Assembly (NCBI GenBank): GCA_013298985.1
Contig: JAAFJS010000012.1
Location: 1 to 47,930 of the forward strand
DNA length: 47,930 nucleotides
DNA from: Cytophagales bacterium
Lineage (GTDB): Bacteria > Bacteroidota > Bacteroidia > Cytophagales > Thermoflexibacteraceae
Direction of reading: 5' to 3'
Below are positions 25,500 through 34,532 of the stretch, piece after piece. The notes beneath the pieces are model-generated. The model was not told the DNA's origin, did not search any database, and worked only from the letters and a program-made list of their open reading frames with translations. A program made the translations under genes and the position numbers. Each line of letters begins with the position of its first letter. Position 1 is the first letter of the stretch.

Positions 25500-27206
25500 A
25501 TGGGAAATGCAAGACAAAATATAACTTTTGATGCTATCGTAATTGGGTCGGGCATCAGTGGTGGCTGGGCGGCTAAGGAGCTTTGTGATAAGGGTTTGAA
25601 AACCTTAGTGCTGGAACGCGGGCGCATGGTGAAACACCGCGACGATTACCCTACTGCCATGAAACACCCTTGGGAGCTGGAAAATCGCGGGCAGGTTTCT
25701 GACAAATTTAAAACGGAAAATCCAATTTTGGATAAATGTTACGCAGTTGATACGGCTACACAACAATTTTTTGTCAAAGATGAGGAACACCCTTATCTCC
25801 AAGAAAAGCCTTTTGACTGGATTCGGGGTTATCAGGTGGGCGGAAAATCATTGATTTGGGCAAGACAAGTGCAGCGTTGGAGTAAGTTTGATTTCGAAGC
25901 CCCCGAACGCGATGGCTATGCAGTGCCTTGGGCGATTAATTATGATGATTTAGCTCCTTGGTACAGTCATGTAGAAAAGTTTGCAGGCATTGCAGGCAAT
26001 AAAGATGGACTCGAAAATCTGCCAGATGGCGAGTTTTTGCCCCCTTTTGAGATGAATTGTGTGGAAAAAGAATTACAAAAAAGCATCATGGGCAATTACA
26101 AAGACCGCCCTGTGATTATTGGGCGTTGCGCGCACCTGACCAAGCCACAGGAAATCCACCTCCAAAACGGTCGCGGGCAGTGCATGGCGCGACACCTATG
26201 CTATCGTGGCTGTCCTTATGGCGCGTATTTTAGCTCAAATTCTTCTACTTTACCTTTTGCTGAAAAAACAGGAAACCTCACCATTCGTCCTGATGCCGTT
26301 GTTCATTCCATTATTTATGACGAAAAAAAGGGCAAAGCAGCAGGCGTGCGCGTCATTGATGCAAATACCAAAGAATCAACGGAATACTTTGCAAAAATTA
26401 TTTTTGTCAATGCCGCCTGCCTCAATACGAACTTAGTTTTGCTAAACTCTACCTCAAATCGCTTCCCCAATGGCTTGGGTAACGACAATGGATTATTAGG
26501 CAAGTATATCGCTTTTCACAATTATAGAGGCTCTATTTCAGCAAGTTATGAAGGCTTTGAGGACAGCATAGAGTATGGTCGTCGTCCTACCATGTGCATC
26601 ATGCCTTCCTTCCGCAATGTCCGCAAGCAAGAAATGGATTTCAAACGTGGCTATTTGGTCGCATTTACAGCAAGTAGGGGCGCAGATTGGGAGAGTGGGA
26701 ATTGGAAAGAAGGATTTGGAGGACAGTGGAAAGATAGCCTTTCTGGTTTTGGCGAATGGAGTATCTATATGATGATGCAAGGCGAAACTCTCCCCAAAGA
26801 AACCAATCACGTCCGCCTCAGCACAGACCAAAAAGACCAATGGGGTATTCCTCTACTCATTACTTCGGTGGGGTATGATGAAAACGACGAAAAACTAATC
26901 AAGGATTTTTTTGAGCAAGGAACGGCAATGCTGGAAAAAGCAGGTGCTAAAAACATCAAAACAAATGACTCTGGACAGGCTCCAGGACTTGATATTCACG
27001 AAATGGGGGGCGTGCGTATGGGCAAAGACCCCAATACTTCCTTGCTTAACAAGTGGAATCAGTTGCATCATTGCAAAAATGTATTTATCACCGACGGGGC
27101 TTGCATGACCTCCACAGGAACACAAAACCCCTCGCTGACTTTTATGGCTTTGACGGCGCGTGCCGCAAACTATGCCGCGGAGGAGTTGAAAAAAGGAAAT
27201 TTGTAA
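25500..27206 (+). CDS. GMC family FAD-dependent oxidoreductase
   Basis: The 568-residue enzyme has the FAD Rossmann motif near the start (VIGSGISGGWAAKEL, then VLERGR). It also has the GMC N-domain (GYQVGGKSLIWARQ) and the C-terminal substrate domain with the catalytic-region His in DIHEMGGVRMGKDP, TDGA and TGTQNPSLT. It oxidises an alcohol or sugar; many Bacteroidota relatives work with a small gluconate-dehydrogenase-subunit-3 partner, but none is next to it here. No signal peptide is visible. It stands alone, with a terminator just downstream. The 136 bp upstream hold no firm promoter. Confidence 0.92.
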   Translation: MGNARQNITFDAIVIGSGISGGWAAKELCDKGLKTLVLERGRMVKHRDDYPTAMKHPWELENRGQVSDKFKTENPILDKCYAVDTATQQFFVKDEEHPYLQEKPFDWIRGYQVGGKSLIWARQVQRWSKFDFEAPERDGYAVPWAINYDDLAPWYSHVEKFAGIAGNKDGLENLPDGEFLPPFEMNCVEKELQKSIMGNYKDRPVIIGRCAHLTKPQEIHLQNGRGQCMARHLCYRGCPYGAYFSSNSSTLPFAEKTGNLTIRPDAVVHSIIYDEKKGKAAGVRVIDANTKESTEYFAKIIFVNAACLNTNLVLLNSTSNRFPNGLGNDNGLLGKYIAFHNYRGSISASYEGFEDSIEYGRRPTMCIMPSFRNVRKQEMDFKRGYLVAFTASRGADWESGNWKEGFGGQWKDSLSGFGEWSIYMMMQGETLPKETNHVRLSTDQKDQWGIPLLITSVGYDENDEKLIKDFFEQGTAMLEKAGAKNIKTNDSGQAPGLDIHEMGGVRMGKDPNTSLLNKWNQLHHCKNVFITDGACMTSTGTQNPSLTFMALTARAANYAAEELKKGNL

Positions 27207-27225
27207 GAAATCTGGCTAAAAAACA

Positions 27226-27264
27226 AAAAACACTTGCCAAATTAATTTTGACAAGTGTTTTTTG
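27226..27264. terminator. Bidirectional terminator
   Basis: A stem with one mismatch (27226-27242 with 27248-27264) starts with six As and ends with six Ts, so it works in both directions. It lies 20 bp after the GMC oxidoreductase stop and 15 bp from the end of the convergent DUF4783 gene. Confidence 0.88.
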
Positions 27265-27278
27265 ATATACAAACGCAA

Positions 27279-27713
27279 TTAATTATTTTCTTTACTAAAA
27301 TCAATCTCATCAATCAAATAGCTTCCTTCGTACTGCTTCAGCTTGAGAAAAACCCTAAAAGTACCTGCTATTTTCCCTGCACTGTCCCTGTACGTATATT
27401 TCCCGATGGCGTATTTCATGCCTTCTTTGGAAGTCCCTTGATGCACATAGATAAAATCTTGTGGCGGATTGTCCTTGAAAAAGCCCTTCAAGACATACTC
27501 AGCCTGTGTTTTGCTATAATTATTGTTGGTAGCATCTACCTCATCATCACTGATTTTTAGCTCTACTGTATTTGGAAAAAACTTGCTCAAATCCTTAGAG
27601 TTGCCTGATTTTAACGCAACTTTTGCAATGCCAATTACTTCATCTTGGGCGAAAGAAACGCCAGTAATCAGCACAAAAAATAGAAGGAACGCACTTGTTA
27701 AGTAAAATTTCAT
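27279..27713 (-). CDS. DUF4783 periplasmic protein
   Basis: The 144-residue protein has a clear signal peptide (MKFYLTSAFLLFFVLITGVSFA) followed by the DUF4783 domain: EVIGIAKVALKSGNSKDLSK, then FFPNTVEL and YVHQGTSKEGMKYAIGKY. The fold of the family is NTF2/cystatin-like, and the family is confined to Bacteroidota. Function is unknown. It lies 86 bp downstream of purN on the same strand. The assignment is by recognition of the characteristic pattern. Confidence 0.85.
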   Translation of the reverse strand: MKFYLTSAFLLFFVLITGVSFAQDEVIGIAKVALKSGNSKDLSKFFPNTVELKISDDEVDATNNNYSKTQAEYVLKGFFKDNPPQDFIYVHQGTSKEGMKYAIGKYTYRDSAGKIAGTFRVFLKLKQYEGSYLIDEIDFSKENN

Positions 27714-27799
27714 AATTAAAGGGTAATTTAATTTGTGAATATTATTGCTAAAATAGTGCCAAGTGTTAAAATATGATTTTTCAAATCTAAAATTAACTT

Positions 27800-28363
27800 T
27801 TACCCATTTTTTACCAATTTTTCTACGATAAGAGGCAGATATTGGTGTTCTAATCCATGAATTTTTTGCGCCAAACTTTCAGGAGTTTCTCCCTCACTTA
27901 CACTACACTTTGCCTGAAAAATCACCTGTCCTTCATCATATTTTTCGCTTACATAATGAATCGTAATTCCACTTTCCTGCGCTCCTGACGCAATCACCGC
28001 CTCATGCACGCGTGCGCCAAACATTCCCTGTCCGCCAAATAGCGGCAATAGCGCAGGGTGCAGGTTGATGATGCTATTCGGAAACTGCTGGATAATATTA
28101 GCGGGAATCAACCACAAAAAGCCTGCAAGCACTATGAAACCCACATTTTCAGCTTTCAAAAAAGCCAAAACCGTTTCATTTTCATAAAAATCTTTCCTCC
28201 CAAAAGTATAGGTTTGTATGCCTAAGTTTTTCGCTTTTTCTAAGACGGGGGCATCTTTTTTATTGGAAAGCACCAAAAACTTGTAGGAAGGTTTATCTTT
28301 GAAATGTTCGATGATTTTTACGGCATTGCTTCCTGTGCCAGAGGCAAAAATTGCGATGGTCAT
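27800..28363 (-). CDS. purN: Phosphoribosylglycinamide formyltransferase
   Basis: The 187-residue enzyme transfers a formyl group from 10-formyl-tetrahydrofolate to GAR, step three of purine synthesis. The N-terminal GAR-binding loop is FASGTGSNA. The catalytic region shows IINLHPALLPLFGG with the expected Asn and His, and the HYVSEKYDEGQVI segment contains the active-site Asp. Length and motifs are normal for PurN. It begins one base after the PolX-type gene's stop, so the two are translationally coupled or at least co-transcribed. Confidence 0.96.
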   Translation of the reverse strand: MTIAIFASGTGSNAVKIIEHFKDKPSYKFLVLSNKKDAPVLEKAKNLGIQTYTFGRKDFYENETVLAFLKAENVGFIVLAGFLWLIPANIIQQFPNSIINLHPALLPLFGGQGMFGARVHEAVIASGAQESGITIHYVSEKYDEGQVIFQAKCSVSEGETPESLAQKIHGLEHQYLPLIVEKLVKNG

Positions 28364-28364
28364 T

Positions 28365-30059
28365 TTATTTGTTTTTGCTTTTAAAGAATTGTTCTATTTC
28401 TTGTAAACTCATGGTATTCAAGATATTAGAAACTGTTGCGCCGCCCTTGCGTGCGACCAAAACACCATAATACATCTCTTTCAAACCATCTATTTCGTGG
28501 GCATCAGGATTAATGCTCAATAGCGCGCCCTTTTCTATGGCATGGTGTACCCATCGCCAGTCCAAGTCCAGTCGCCAAGGGCTGGCATTAATTTCTATCA
28601 CCACATTATTGGCTACGCAAGCATCTATAATTTTTTGAAAATCAAGCGGATAGCCCTCACGCCTGAGCAATAAGCGACCTGTGGGGTGTCCTAAAATGGA
28701 AGTATAAGGATTTTCTATTGCCTTTACCAAGCGATTGGTTGCCTTTTCCTTGTCCATTTTCAAGTTAGAATGGACAGAGGCTACGATAAAGTCAAAAGTT
28801 TTTAAAATATCATCAGGATAATCCAGCCTTCCATCGGACAAAATGTCTGATTCTATACCTTTTAGAATTTTGAATGGGGCTAATTGCTTATTTAACTGCT
28901 CTATTTCTGCGTGTTGCTTAAAAACCCGTTCCTCTGTGAGTCCATTGGCATAAAAAGCGGTCTGGGAGTGGTCGCAGATGCCAAAATATTCCAACTTCAT
29001 CGCGATACAGGCTTGCGTCATTTGCAGTAGCGTATTTTTGCCATCACTGTACGTAGAATGATTATGCAGGCAACCTTTCAAATCACTCATTTCCAGCAGC
29101 TTAGGTGATTCTGTCAGGTCAAACTCAAATGAGCCTTCGCGAAGCTCAGGGACGAGGTATGGCAAGCCTGCGGTCTGATATATTTCTTGTTCTGAGTTAA
29201 AGTGCTGTTTTTTAAGGATTTGTAATAGGTTTTTCCCTGCCATATTTTTGGTCAGGTGGATTGCTGAACCAGAATTGACAAAGACTTGATTTACATAGCT
29301 TTGTGGTTCAGCAAACTTGACCTCTACTTGGAGAGAAGCCGCGCCCTGCTCATTTTTCCAAAAACCACGCCAAGCAAACGGGCTACTCGCTTTGTCATTG
29401 GCTATCAGGTCTTTATGCTGGTTTAGGAACTGAAAAACGGTGTCAAAATTGGTGGCAGAAACGACCAGTTGGAGTTGGTCTATGATTTCCATTCGCCTGC
29501 GAAACTGTCCTGTAAGACTCACATTATCAACCGTATCTATGTTTTTCAAGGCAATTTCCAGCAAGAAAGCAATGGATTCGGCATCAGCATAGTGCATCTT
29601 GTCGGCGTTTGCCTTGCAAAAAGAGATGTCCTTGATGATGGCTTCTTGCGTTTTTTCTCCAAAACCCTTGATTTGGGCGACCTTGCCTGCGTTACAAGCC
29701 TCCAAGAGTTCGTGTATGCTTTCTATACGAAGTTCGTCCCAAAGCATTTTTACTTTTTTGCCCCCCAAACCCTTGATAGAGAGCATTTCAAGTACGCCTT
29801 TGGGAGTTTTATCCACTAACTGTTGCAGGTCTGCAAAACTCCCTGTTTGGACAAACTCAACGATTTTGCTTGCCATTCCTTCGGAAATTCCCAAGCTAAT
29901 GAGTTCATGCTTAGGCTTTTCTGCCAGATTGACTTCTGATTTTTCTATTTGATAAACGGCACTGCCATAAGATTTTGCCTTGAACGGATTTTCTCCATGC
30001 AAGTCCATCAGGGAAGCAGTGAGCTTGAAAGCGTCTGAAATATCGTCGTTGGTAAGCAT
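28365..30059 (-). CDS. PolX-type protein: degenerate polymerase plus PHP domain
   Basis: The 564-residue protein has an N-terminal helix-hairpin-helix region (residues 1-130; GISEGMASKIV, LSIKGLGGKKVK). A polymerase-beta-like section follows, in which the normal metal-binding DxD strand is replaced by MEIIDQLQLVV, so DNA synthesis activity is probably lost. The C-terminal PHP phosphoesterase domain (about 325-560) is intact, with HNHSTYSDGKN, GICDHSQTA, IESDIL, VASVHSNL, LGHPTGR and NPDAHEIDG supplying metal ligands. Family members act in base-excision repair as 3'-5' exonuclease or AP endonuclease. It is upstream of purN with a one-base gap. Confidence 0.92.
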   Translation of the reverse strand: MLTNDDISDAFKLTASLMDLHGENPFKAKSYGSAVYQIEKSEVNLAEKPKHELISLGISEGMASKIVEFVQTGSFADLQQLVDKTPKGVLEMLSIKGLGGKKVKMLWDELRIESIHELLEACNAGKVAQIKGFGEKTQEAIIKDISFCKANADKMHYADAESIAFLLEIALKNIDTVDNVSLTGQFRRRMEIIDQLQLVVSATNFDTVFQFLNQHKDLIANDKASSPFAWRGFWKNEQGAASLQVEVKFAEPQSYVNQVFVNSGSAIHLTKNMAGKNLLQILKKQHFNSEQEIYQTAGLPYLVPELREGSFEFDLTESPKLLEMSDLKGCLHNHSTYSDGKNTLLQMTQACIAMKLEYFGICDHSQTAFYANGLTEERVFKQHAEIEQLNKQLAPFKILKGIESDILSDGRLDYPDDILKTFDFIVASVHSNLKMDKEKATNRLVKAIENPYTSILGHPTGRLLLRREGYPLDFQKIIDACVANNVVIEINASPWRLDLDWRWVHHAIEKGALLSINPDAHEIDGLKEMYYGVLVARKGGATVSNILNTMSLQEIEQFFKSKNK

Positions 30060-30104
30060 GAGTTTTTTAGTTAAAAATCAAAAAAACAATACCCTCTCAA
30101 TTTA

Positions 30105-31298
30105 TTAAAACCTGCCCATAAAAACATCAAAAATAGATTCTTTTTCGCGTTCCTTGTATTCTTTGCGAACTTCTTTGAGGAACTCTTTGAGAATCTTATA
30201 GTCAGTGTGCGTATTGATGGAATCTTGTAAACTATCGACTATGTGTTGGAGTTCCGCCTTTTCCTGTTTAAAAATTCGCTGCGTGGCTTGTGGAGTTGGC
30301 GCGCAGTATTTGTGGTAAATCATGCCCGAAGGACTCCCATAGCCAATCATTCCAAATTTTTCGTGTTCCAATTCCTTGATTTGTTCCTGCAAAAGTTGGT
30401 TATAGCGTTTTAGCTGCTCCTCTACCAGTCCGTCGATTCGTTCGTGCTGGATTTGGTATTCCAGTTGCAACCTGAGCAACTCGAATAGGTCATTTGCCTC
30501 ATACGCCGCCGTTACGCGCTTCATCATTTCAGTTTTGCGCTGACGTTCTTGCTCGTCTTGCTCCAAATCAGGGTGCAGTTCCTTTGCCAAACTCGTGTAA
30601 ATCGTGCGAATATCTTTGGTGAGGACTTTTTTCTCCTCTGCCAGTTTTTCTTCTTTTTCTATTTGTTTTTTGCTCTTTTTACGGTTTGCCTGCTTTTCCG
30701 CAAAGGCAATTTGCTCTTGCTCCAATTCTTGTTGTTTTTTTTCAAAATACGCTGAGGGGTCTTTTCGCAGTTCGTCAAGGTCTATGTCTATTCCCAGCAT
30801 CTTGCTCATCATTTCCTTTGCTGCCCCGTCAATCATTTCGTTCTCTTCTTCAGTGTAGAGCAATGCCTCGTATTTTTTCTGGATTTCTGTAATCGCTTCG
30901 TCCTCAGCTATTTGTTCGCTATCTTCGTATTCAGGCTTGGATAATACGTGTTCGCAAAGCTCCAGAATATGCTCCATCAATGTTTCTGCATCTTTTTTCT
31001 TAAAAAAACCTGATTCGAAGGCAGTATCAAGCAAATGAATGTATTTTTTTTGTTTTTCTTTGACTGTCCCCATCAAAGGAAACAAATCACTCACGACCAG
31101 TAAGCGCGCATATTCCAACTGCTCTTTGATTTTTCCGATTTCTTTTTTTAGACTTTCTATGCGCTTTATTTTTTTGTTGAACTCTGCTTCGTTCTTGGTC
31201 AATATTTTTTCCTTTGCTTTTCCAATCACAGGAACGAAAGAATCAGATTCGGTTTGCACATTGGCAGGTAGCACTTTGGTACTTTTCCTTCTGGGCAT
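30105..31298 (-). CDS. J-domain-containing coiled-coil protein
   Basis: The 397-residue protein starts at ATG 31298 (MPRRKSTKV); upstream codons begin with GTG. It is highly charged with long Lys/Glu coiled coils (residues 30-80 and 190-235). Near residue 245, TSLAKELHPDLEQ carries the HPD tripeptide of a J domain, followed by a helix with MKRVTAAYEANDLFELLRLQ as in DnaJ-like proteins. It may recruit DnaK, but no zinc finger or substrate domain is present. It starts 211 bp from the divergent polyprenyl synthase. Function is otherwise unknown. Confidence 0.8.
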   Translation of the reverse strand: MPRRKSTKVLPANVQTESDSFVPVIGKAKEKILTKNEAEFNKKIKRIESLKKEIGKIKEQLEYARLLVVSDLFPLMGTVKEKQKKYIHLLDTAFESGFFKKKDAETLMEHILELCEHVLSKPEYEDSEQIAEDEAITEIQKKYEALLYTEEENEMIDGAAKEMMSKMLGIDIDLDELRKDPSAYFEKKQQELEQEQIAFAEKQANRKKSKKQIEKEEKLAEEKKVLTKDIRTIYTSLAKELHPDLEQDEQERQRKTEMMKRVTAAYEANDLFELLRLQLEYQIQHERIDGLVEEQLKRYNQLLQEQIKELEHEKFGMIGYGSPSGMIYHKYCAPTPQATQRIFKQEKAELQHIVDSLQDSINTHTDYKILKEFLKEVRKEYKEREKESIFDVFMGRF

Positions 31299-31407
31299 AA
31301 ACACTAAGATTTTATATTATTAAAAAATTGAAAAGACAAATTTATAGCTATTTTCCTAAAAAAACAGTCGAGAGGTTTATAATTTGGAAATTTGCTGTTA
31401 ATATTGT

Positions 31408-31500
31408 AATAGACTTCTCGCAAAAGTATTTTTTATCTGCCTCACCCCCTGCCCCTCTCCTGCTGAGAGGGAAAAAGGCTACTTCCGCAAGAAGTCTAAT
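31408..31500. mobile_element. MITE-like element with 21-bp inverted ends
   Basis: The ends 31408-31428 and 31480-31500 are imperfect inverted repeats, matching at about 17 of 21 positions (each carries AGACTTCT). The interior holds a C-rich stretch and a CCCTCTC/GAGAGGG hairpin (31453-31471). There is no coding potential. It lies 15 bp before the start codon of the polyprenyl synthase and may supply or disturb its promoter. That it is mobile is inferred from its structure alone. Confidence 0.55.
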
Positions 31501-31515
31501 GAATAATGCAAAAAG

Positions 31516-32489
31516 ATGAGTAATTCCTTAGAAAAAATCCAAGCGCCCATCGCGCAAGAAATGATAGGCTTGAAAAAAAATTTCGTGAGTCCGTCAAAAC
31601 TGATGTCTGGCTCTTGGATAATATCATGAACTATACCATTCAAGGCAAAGGCAAGCAGATGCGCCCCATGTTTGTTTTCCTTGCTGCGGGAATGTGTAAA
31701 AGCATCACAGAGGCTACCTATCGTGGCGCGGCAATGATAGAGCTGTTGCATACGGCGACCCTTCTACACGACGACGTGGTAGATGATTCGCACTACCGCA
31801 GGGGCTTTTTTTCCATCAATGCCCTTTGGCGAAACAAGGCTTCGGTGCTTTCTGGTGATTTTTTGCTTGCCAGAGGCTTATTACTTTCGATTGATAACAA
31901 CGATTTTGAGTTGCTCAGAATCATGTCCACTGCCGTTCGCGAAATGAGTGAAGGCGAGCTACTCCAGTTCCAAAAATCACGCACTTTAGACATTACAGAA
32001 GATGTTTATTTCGAAATTATCAGACGCAAAACGGCGACTTTGATTGCCGCCTGCTGTGGTGTAGGCGCAAGCTCATCAGGCGTGGAGCCAGAAATTGTCC
32101 AAAAAATGGTGCGATTTGGCGAAACGATTGGCATTGCTTTCCAAATCAAAGACGACCTTTTCGATTATGGAACTGCGGAAATAGGCAAGCCCGTAGGCAT
32201 TGACATCAAAGAGAAAAAAATGACGCTTCCTTTGATTTTTGCGCTGAATAAAGCAAGCAAAAGTGAAAAAAGACATATTATTAATTTGGTAAAAAACGAA
32301 AGCGAAAAGCCCAAAAAAGTAGCCGAAGTGATTGATTTTGTCAAAAAATCGGGGGGAATAGAATACACCAACGAGGTAATGCACAGATATTATAAGGAAG
32401 CAGAACAAATTTTGGTAGATTTCCCAGATTCCGTTTATAAAACTTCTTTGCGCGACTTGGTCAGGTTTACGATAGAAAGAAGTAAATAA
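31516..32489 (+). CDS. Polyprenyl diphosphate synthase, frame broken near the start
   Basis: The enzyme extends isoprenoid chains (quinone side chain or lipid carrier). The two Asp-rich motifs are LLHDDVVDDSHYRRG and GIAFQIKDDLFDY, and the N-terminal GKGKQMRPMF is the substrate-binding loop. The long frame begins only at ATG 31614, but the conserved N-terminus is encoded from ATG 31516 (MSNSLEKIQAPIAQEMIGL) in another frame. A -1 shift at the A8 run 31573-31580 joins it to EKKFRESVKTDVWLLDNI, giving about 324 residues, the family length. As this is normally an essential gene, an indel error in the A-run is the simplest explanation. Programmed slippage or a real mutation remain possible. Confidence 0.88.
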
Positions 32490-32494
32490 GACAA

Positions 32495-33277
32495 TTAATT
32501 GGGTTTCTTGTAAAAAGACTCAGTGCGATTCTCAAACAAAACGAAGTAATTGCCTGACGCTAAGGCAGAACAGTCCACCTCACTCCCACTTCCTTTGAGG
32601 ATTGGTTTGCGGCTCGCATCTAAGACTTCATATTTGACTACTTTGGAAAAATAAATGGTGGAAGAAACATTTTTGGGATAAAAATAAATTTTTTCCTTGT
32701 CGGAGGTAAACTCCAATTCATCAGAAAAATATGCTTTGCCAGAGCTATCTACATATTTAATCTTGTATTGATTCAGCCCTGTCAAGTGATTGATTTTCAC
32801 GGTATAATTATTAATTCCCTTCGAGCCTTGCGCGGGTACAATTTTTTCTGCCAGCCACGCGCTATTTTTAAACACCTCCACATAATATTGTCCATTTTCG
32901 TTTTCGCCGCGCCCCTCCCAGTACAGCGCGTCAATATCCACCTTCAATTTTCCAAAATGAAAATCGCCTCTTGGGAGCAAAGCATTGGGGTTTAGCACTT
33001 TGGGCGTACATTTTTCTTTATGTATAATTTTAATCTCCACCTTATCGCCTATCTTTAAGCTCGCCAAATCAATGGTAATCAATGTAGTATTAGGTGTTTT
33101 TATTTGCGTATTATTCAGATAAATAGCAGATATACAATAATTATTACTCCCGTTATGTGGGTTTTGAATATGCAAATTAATACCATTATAAACGCCACTG
33201 ACTTTTAGCTCATCAGCAACTACTGACCAGGCAAGACTTAACAGCAAGCATAATATACCCACACCTTTCACATTCAT
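32495..33277 (-). CDS. Secreted protein with sorting-domain-like end
   Basis: The 260-residue protein has a signal peptide (MNVKGVGILCLLLSLAWSVV) and a beta-rich body. Its last about 45 residues (YEVLDASRKPILKGSGSEVD, then SGNYFVLF) resemble the strand pattern of a type IX secretion C-terminal domain, but the usual terminal KxxK-like end is only loosely present (FYKKPN). I do not recognise the rest. It converges with the polyprenyl synthase gene with five bases between the two stops. The start ATG 33277 is fixed by the signal peptide. Confidence 0.75.
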   Translation of the reverse strand: MNVKGVGILCLLLSLAWSVVADELKVSGVYNGINLHIQNPHNGSNNYCISAIYLNNTQIKTPNTTLITIDLASLKIGDKVEIKIIHKEKCTPKVLNPNALLPRGDFHFGKLKVDIDALYWEGRGENENGQYYVEVFKNSAWLAEKIVPAQGSKGINNYTVKINHLTGLNQYKIKYVDSSGKAYFSDELEFTSDKEKIYFYPKNVSSTIYFSKVVKYEVLDASRKPILKGSGSEVDCSALASGNYFVLFENRTESFYKKPN

Positions 33278-33316
33278 AAAATCTTTGTAATAAATTCAGA
33301 TAATACTAAAATTTAG

Positions 33317-33348
33317 TTTGAAATAAACAGCAAAAATAAATAAATTTG
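33317..33348 (+). promoter_or_regulatory. Promoter of the SDR gene
   Basis: TTTG (33317-33320), 20 bases, then TAAATTTG (33341-33348) fully matches the Bacteroidota consensus. The start would be near 33355, about 25 bases before the ATG at 33380. Confidence 0.7.
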
Positions 33349-33379
33349 TGGGGAAATAAAGCTAATAATACGTTAAAAA

Positions 33380-34165
33380 ATGACACCAATATTTAATTTT
33401 TCAAATAAAACTGTAATTGTTACAGGAGCAGGTAGCGGAATTGGCAAAAACATAGCTACACTATTTGCCGCGCAAGGGGCTTTTGTTTATATTTTAGATA
33501 TAAACGCAAATCAGGCAGAAGAAGTTGTGCGTGAGATTCGCGACACAGGCGGCAAAGCAGCAGCTTTTGTCTGCAATATCGCCCAAAAAGCAGATGTCAG
33601 TGCTGTATTTGAGCAAGTTATCAAGGAAACAGGTAGCATTGATGTACTTATCAACAACGCTGGCATTGCCCACATTGGCAATGCGGAAAATACGTCAGAA
33701 AGTGATTTTGAGCGCATTTTTCAGGTCAATGTCAAGGGCGTTTATCATTGTATCCAAGCTGTAATACCTCAGATGAAAGCGCAGGGGGGCGGTGTTATCC
33801 TCAATATGTCTTCGGTGGCGGCAAAGGTAGGGCTTTCAGACCGTTTTGCTTATTCGATGAGCAAGGGCGCAGTCGCAAGCATGACCCTTTCGGTTGCCAA
33901 AGATTATCTACCTTTCAATATTCGCTGCAATAGCATCTCCCCAGCGCGCGTACACACGCCTTTTGTTGATGGCTTCATCTCCAAAAATTACGCAGGTAAG
34001 GAAAGTGAGATTTTTGAAAAGTTATCAAAATCCCAACCGATTGGCAGAATGGGCAAGCCCGAAGAAGTAGCTATGCTTGCTCTGTATCTCTGCTCGGACG
34101 AAGCGGGATTTATCACAGGGACAGATTATCCGATAGATGGGGGTTTTTTAAACTTAAATACTTAG
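33380..34165 (+). CDS. Short-chain dehydrogenase/reductase
   Basis: This 261-residue classical SDR enzyme has the nucleotide-binding TGAGSGIGKN near residue 17, NNAGIAH near 92, the catalytic Ser in LNMSSVAAKVG and the Tyr/Lys pair in YSMSKGAVA. The PIDGG near the end is typical of the FabG-like group. An Asp after the second strand (ILDIN) favours NAD over NADP. The substrate is unknown. It is a single-gene unit with its own promoter; no terminator is seen close to the stop. Confidence 0.94.
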   Translation: MTPIFNFSNKTVIVTGAGSGIGKNIATLFAAQGAFVYILDINANQAEEVVREIRDTGGKAAAFVCNIAQKADVSAVFEQVIKETGSIDVLINNAGIAHIGNAENTSESDFERIFQVNVKGVYHCIQAVIPQMKAQGGGVILNMSSVAAKVGLSDRFAYSMSKGAVASMTLSVAKDYLPFNIRCNSISPARVHTPFVDGFISKNYAGKESEIFEKLSKSQPIGRMGKPEEVAMLALYLCSDEAGFITGTDYPIDGGFLNLNT

Positions 34166-34337
34166 CAGTAAACAAAAAAAGTTATTAGTTTGATATTATG
34201 GATATTCTGTTAGTGAAAAACCTCTAAAAGTAAATTAAAAGCACTTTTTAGTTTGTTTTTAAAAAAAATAACTATTCCTAACTATCCTTTTGTTGAACCT
34301 TCTTGTTTTAAAAATATAAATTTTTTTAACAAGGTTC

Positions 34338-34368
34338 TTGCATGAATCAAAAAAATCTTTTACCTTTG
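34338..34368 (+). promoter_or_regulatory. Promoter of candidate small RNA
   Basis: TTG (34338-34340), 20 bases, then TACCTTTG (34361-34368) matches the Bacteroidota promoter, but no reading frame follows before the terminator at 34433-34473. The expected start is about 34375. Confidence 0.7.
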
Positions 34369-34374
34369 AATTAA

Positions 34375-34473
34375 GATAGTAAATGTTTAGGGTATTGCCT
34401 TAAATATTTCTTTTCATAGCTGGTTGAAAGAACTTGAGGGTTGGGAGAAATCTCACCCTCAAGATTTTTTTTT
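34375..34473 (+). ncRNA. Candidate small RNA of about 100 nt
   Basis: Between a consensus promoter and a strong terminator there is no coding sequence. The predicted transcript has a 7-bp hairpin (34386-34392 with 34398-34404), a 28-nt single-stranded linker and the terminator stem. It resembles no RNA family I can name. It ends 59 bp from the 3' end of the convergent yggS gene, so it could also be only a leftover promoter-terminator pair. Confidence 0.5.
34433..34473 (+). terminator. Rho-independent terminator
   Basis: CTTGAGGGT (34433-34441) pairs with ACCCTCAAG (34455-34463), with a small inner GAG/CTC stem. A run of nine Ts follows one base on. It is oriented on the plus strand and ends the candidate small RNA. 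Confidence 0.88.
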
Positions 34474-34532
34474 GACCATTTATCTCAAGTTATTCACAGG
34501 TTATTCACATTTTTGAGGTTTACTTTTGAGGT

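Noticed and set aside
31614-32489. A short polyprenyl synthase starting at ATG 31614
   Set aside because: It would lack the conserved N-terminal helix, which is present just upstream in another frame; a full-length gene with a one-base break is more likely.
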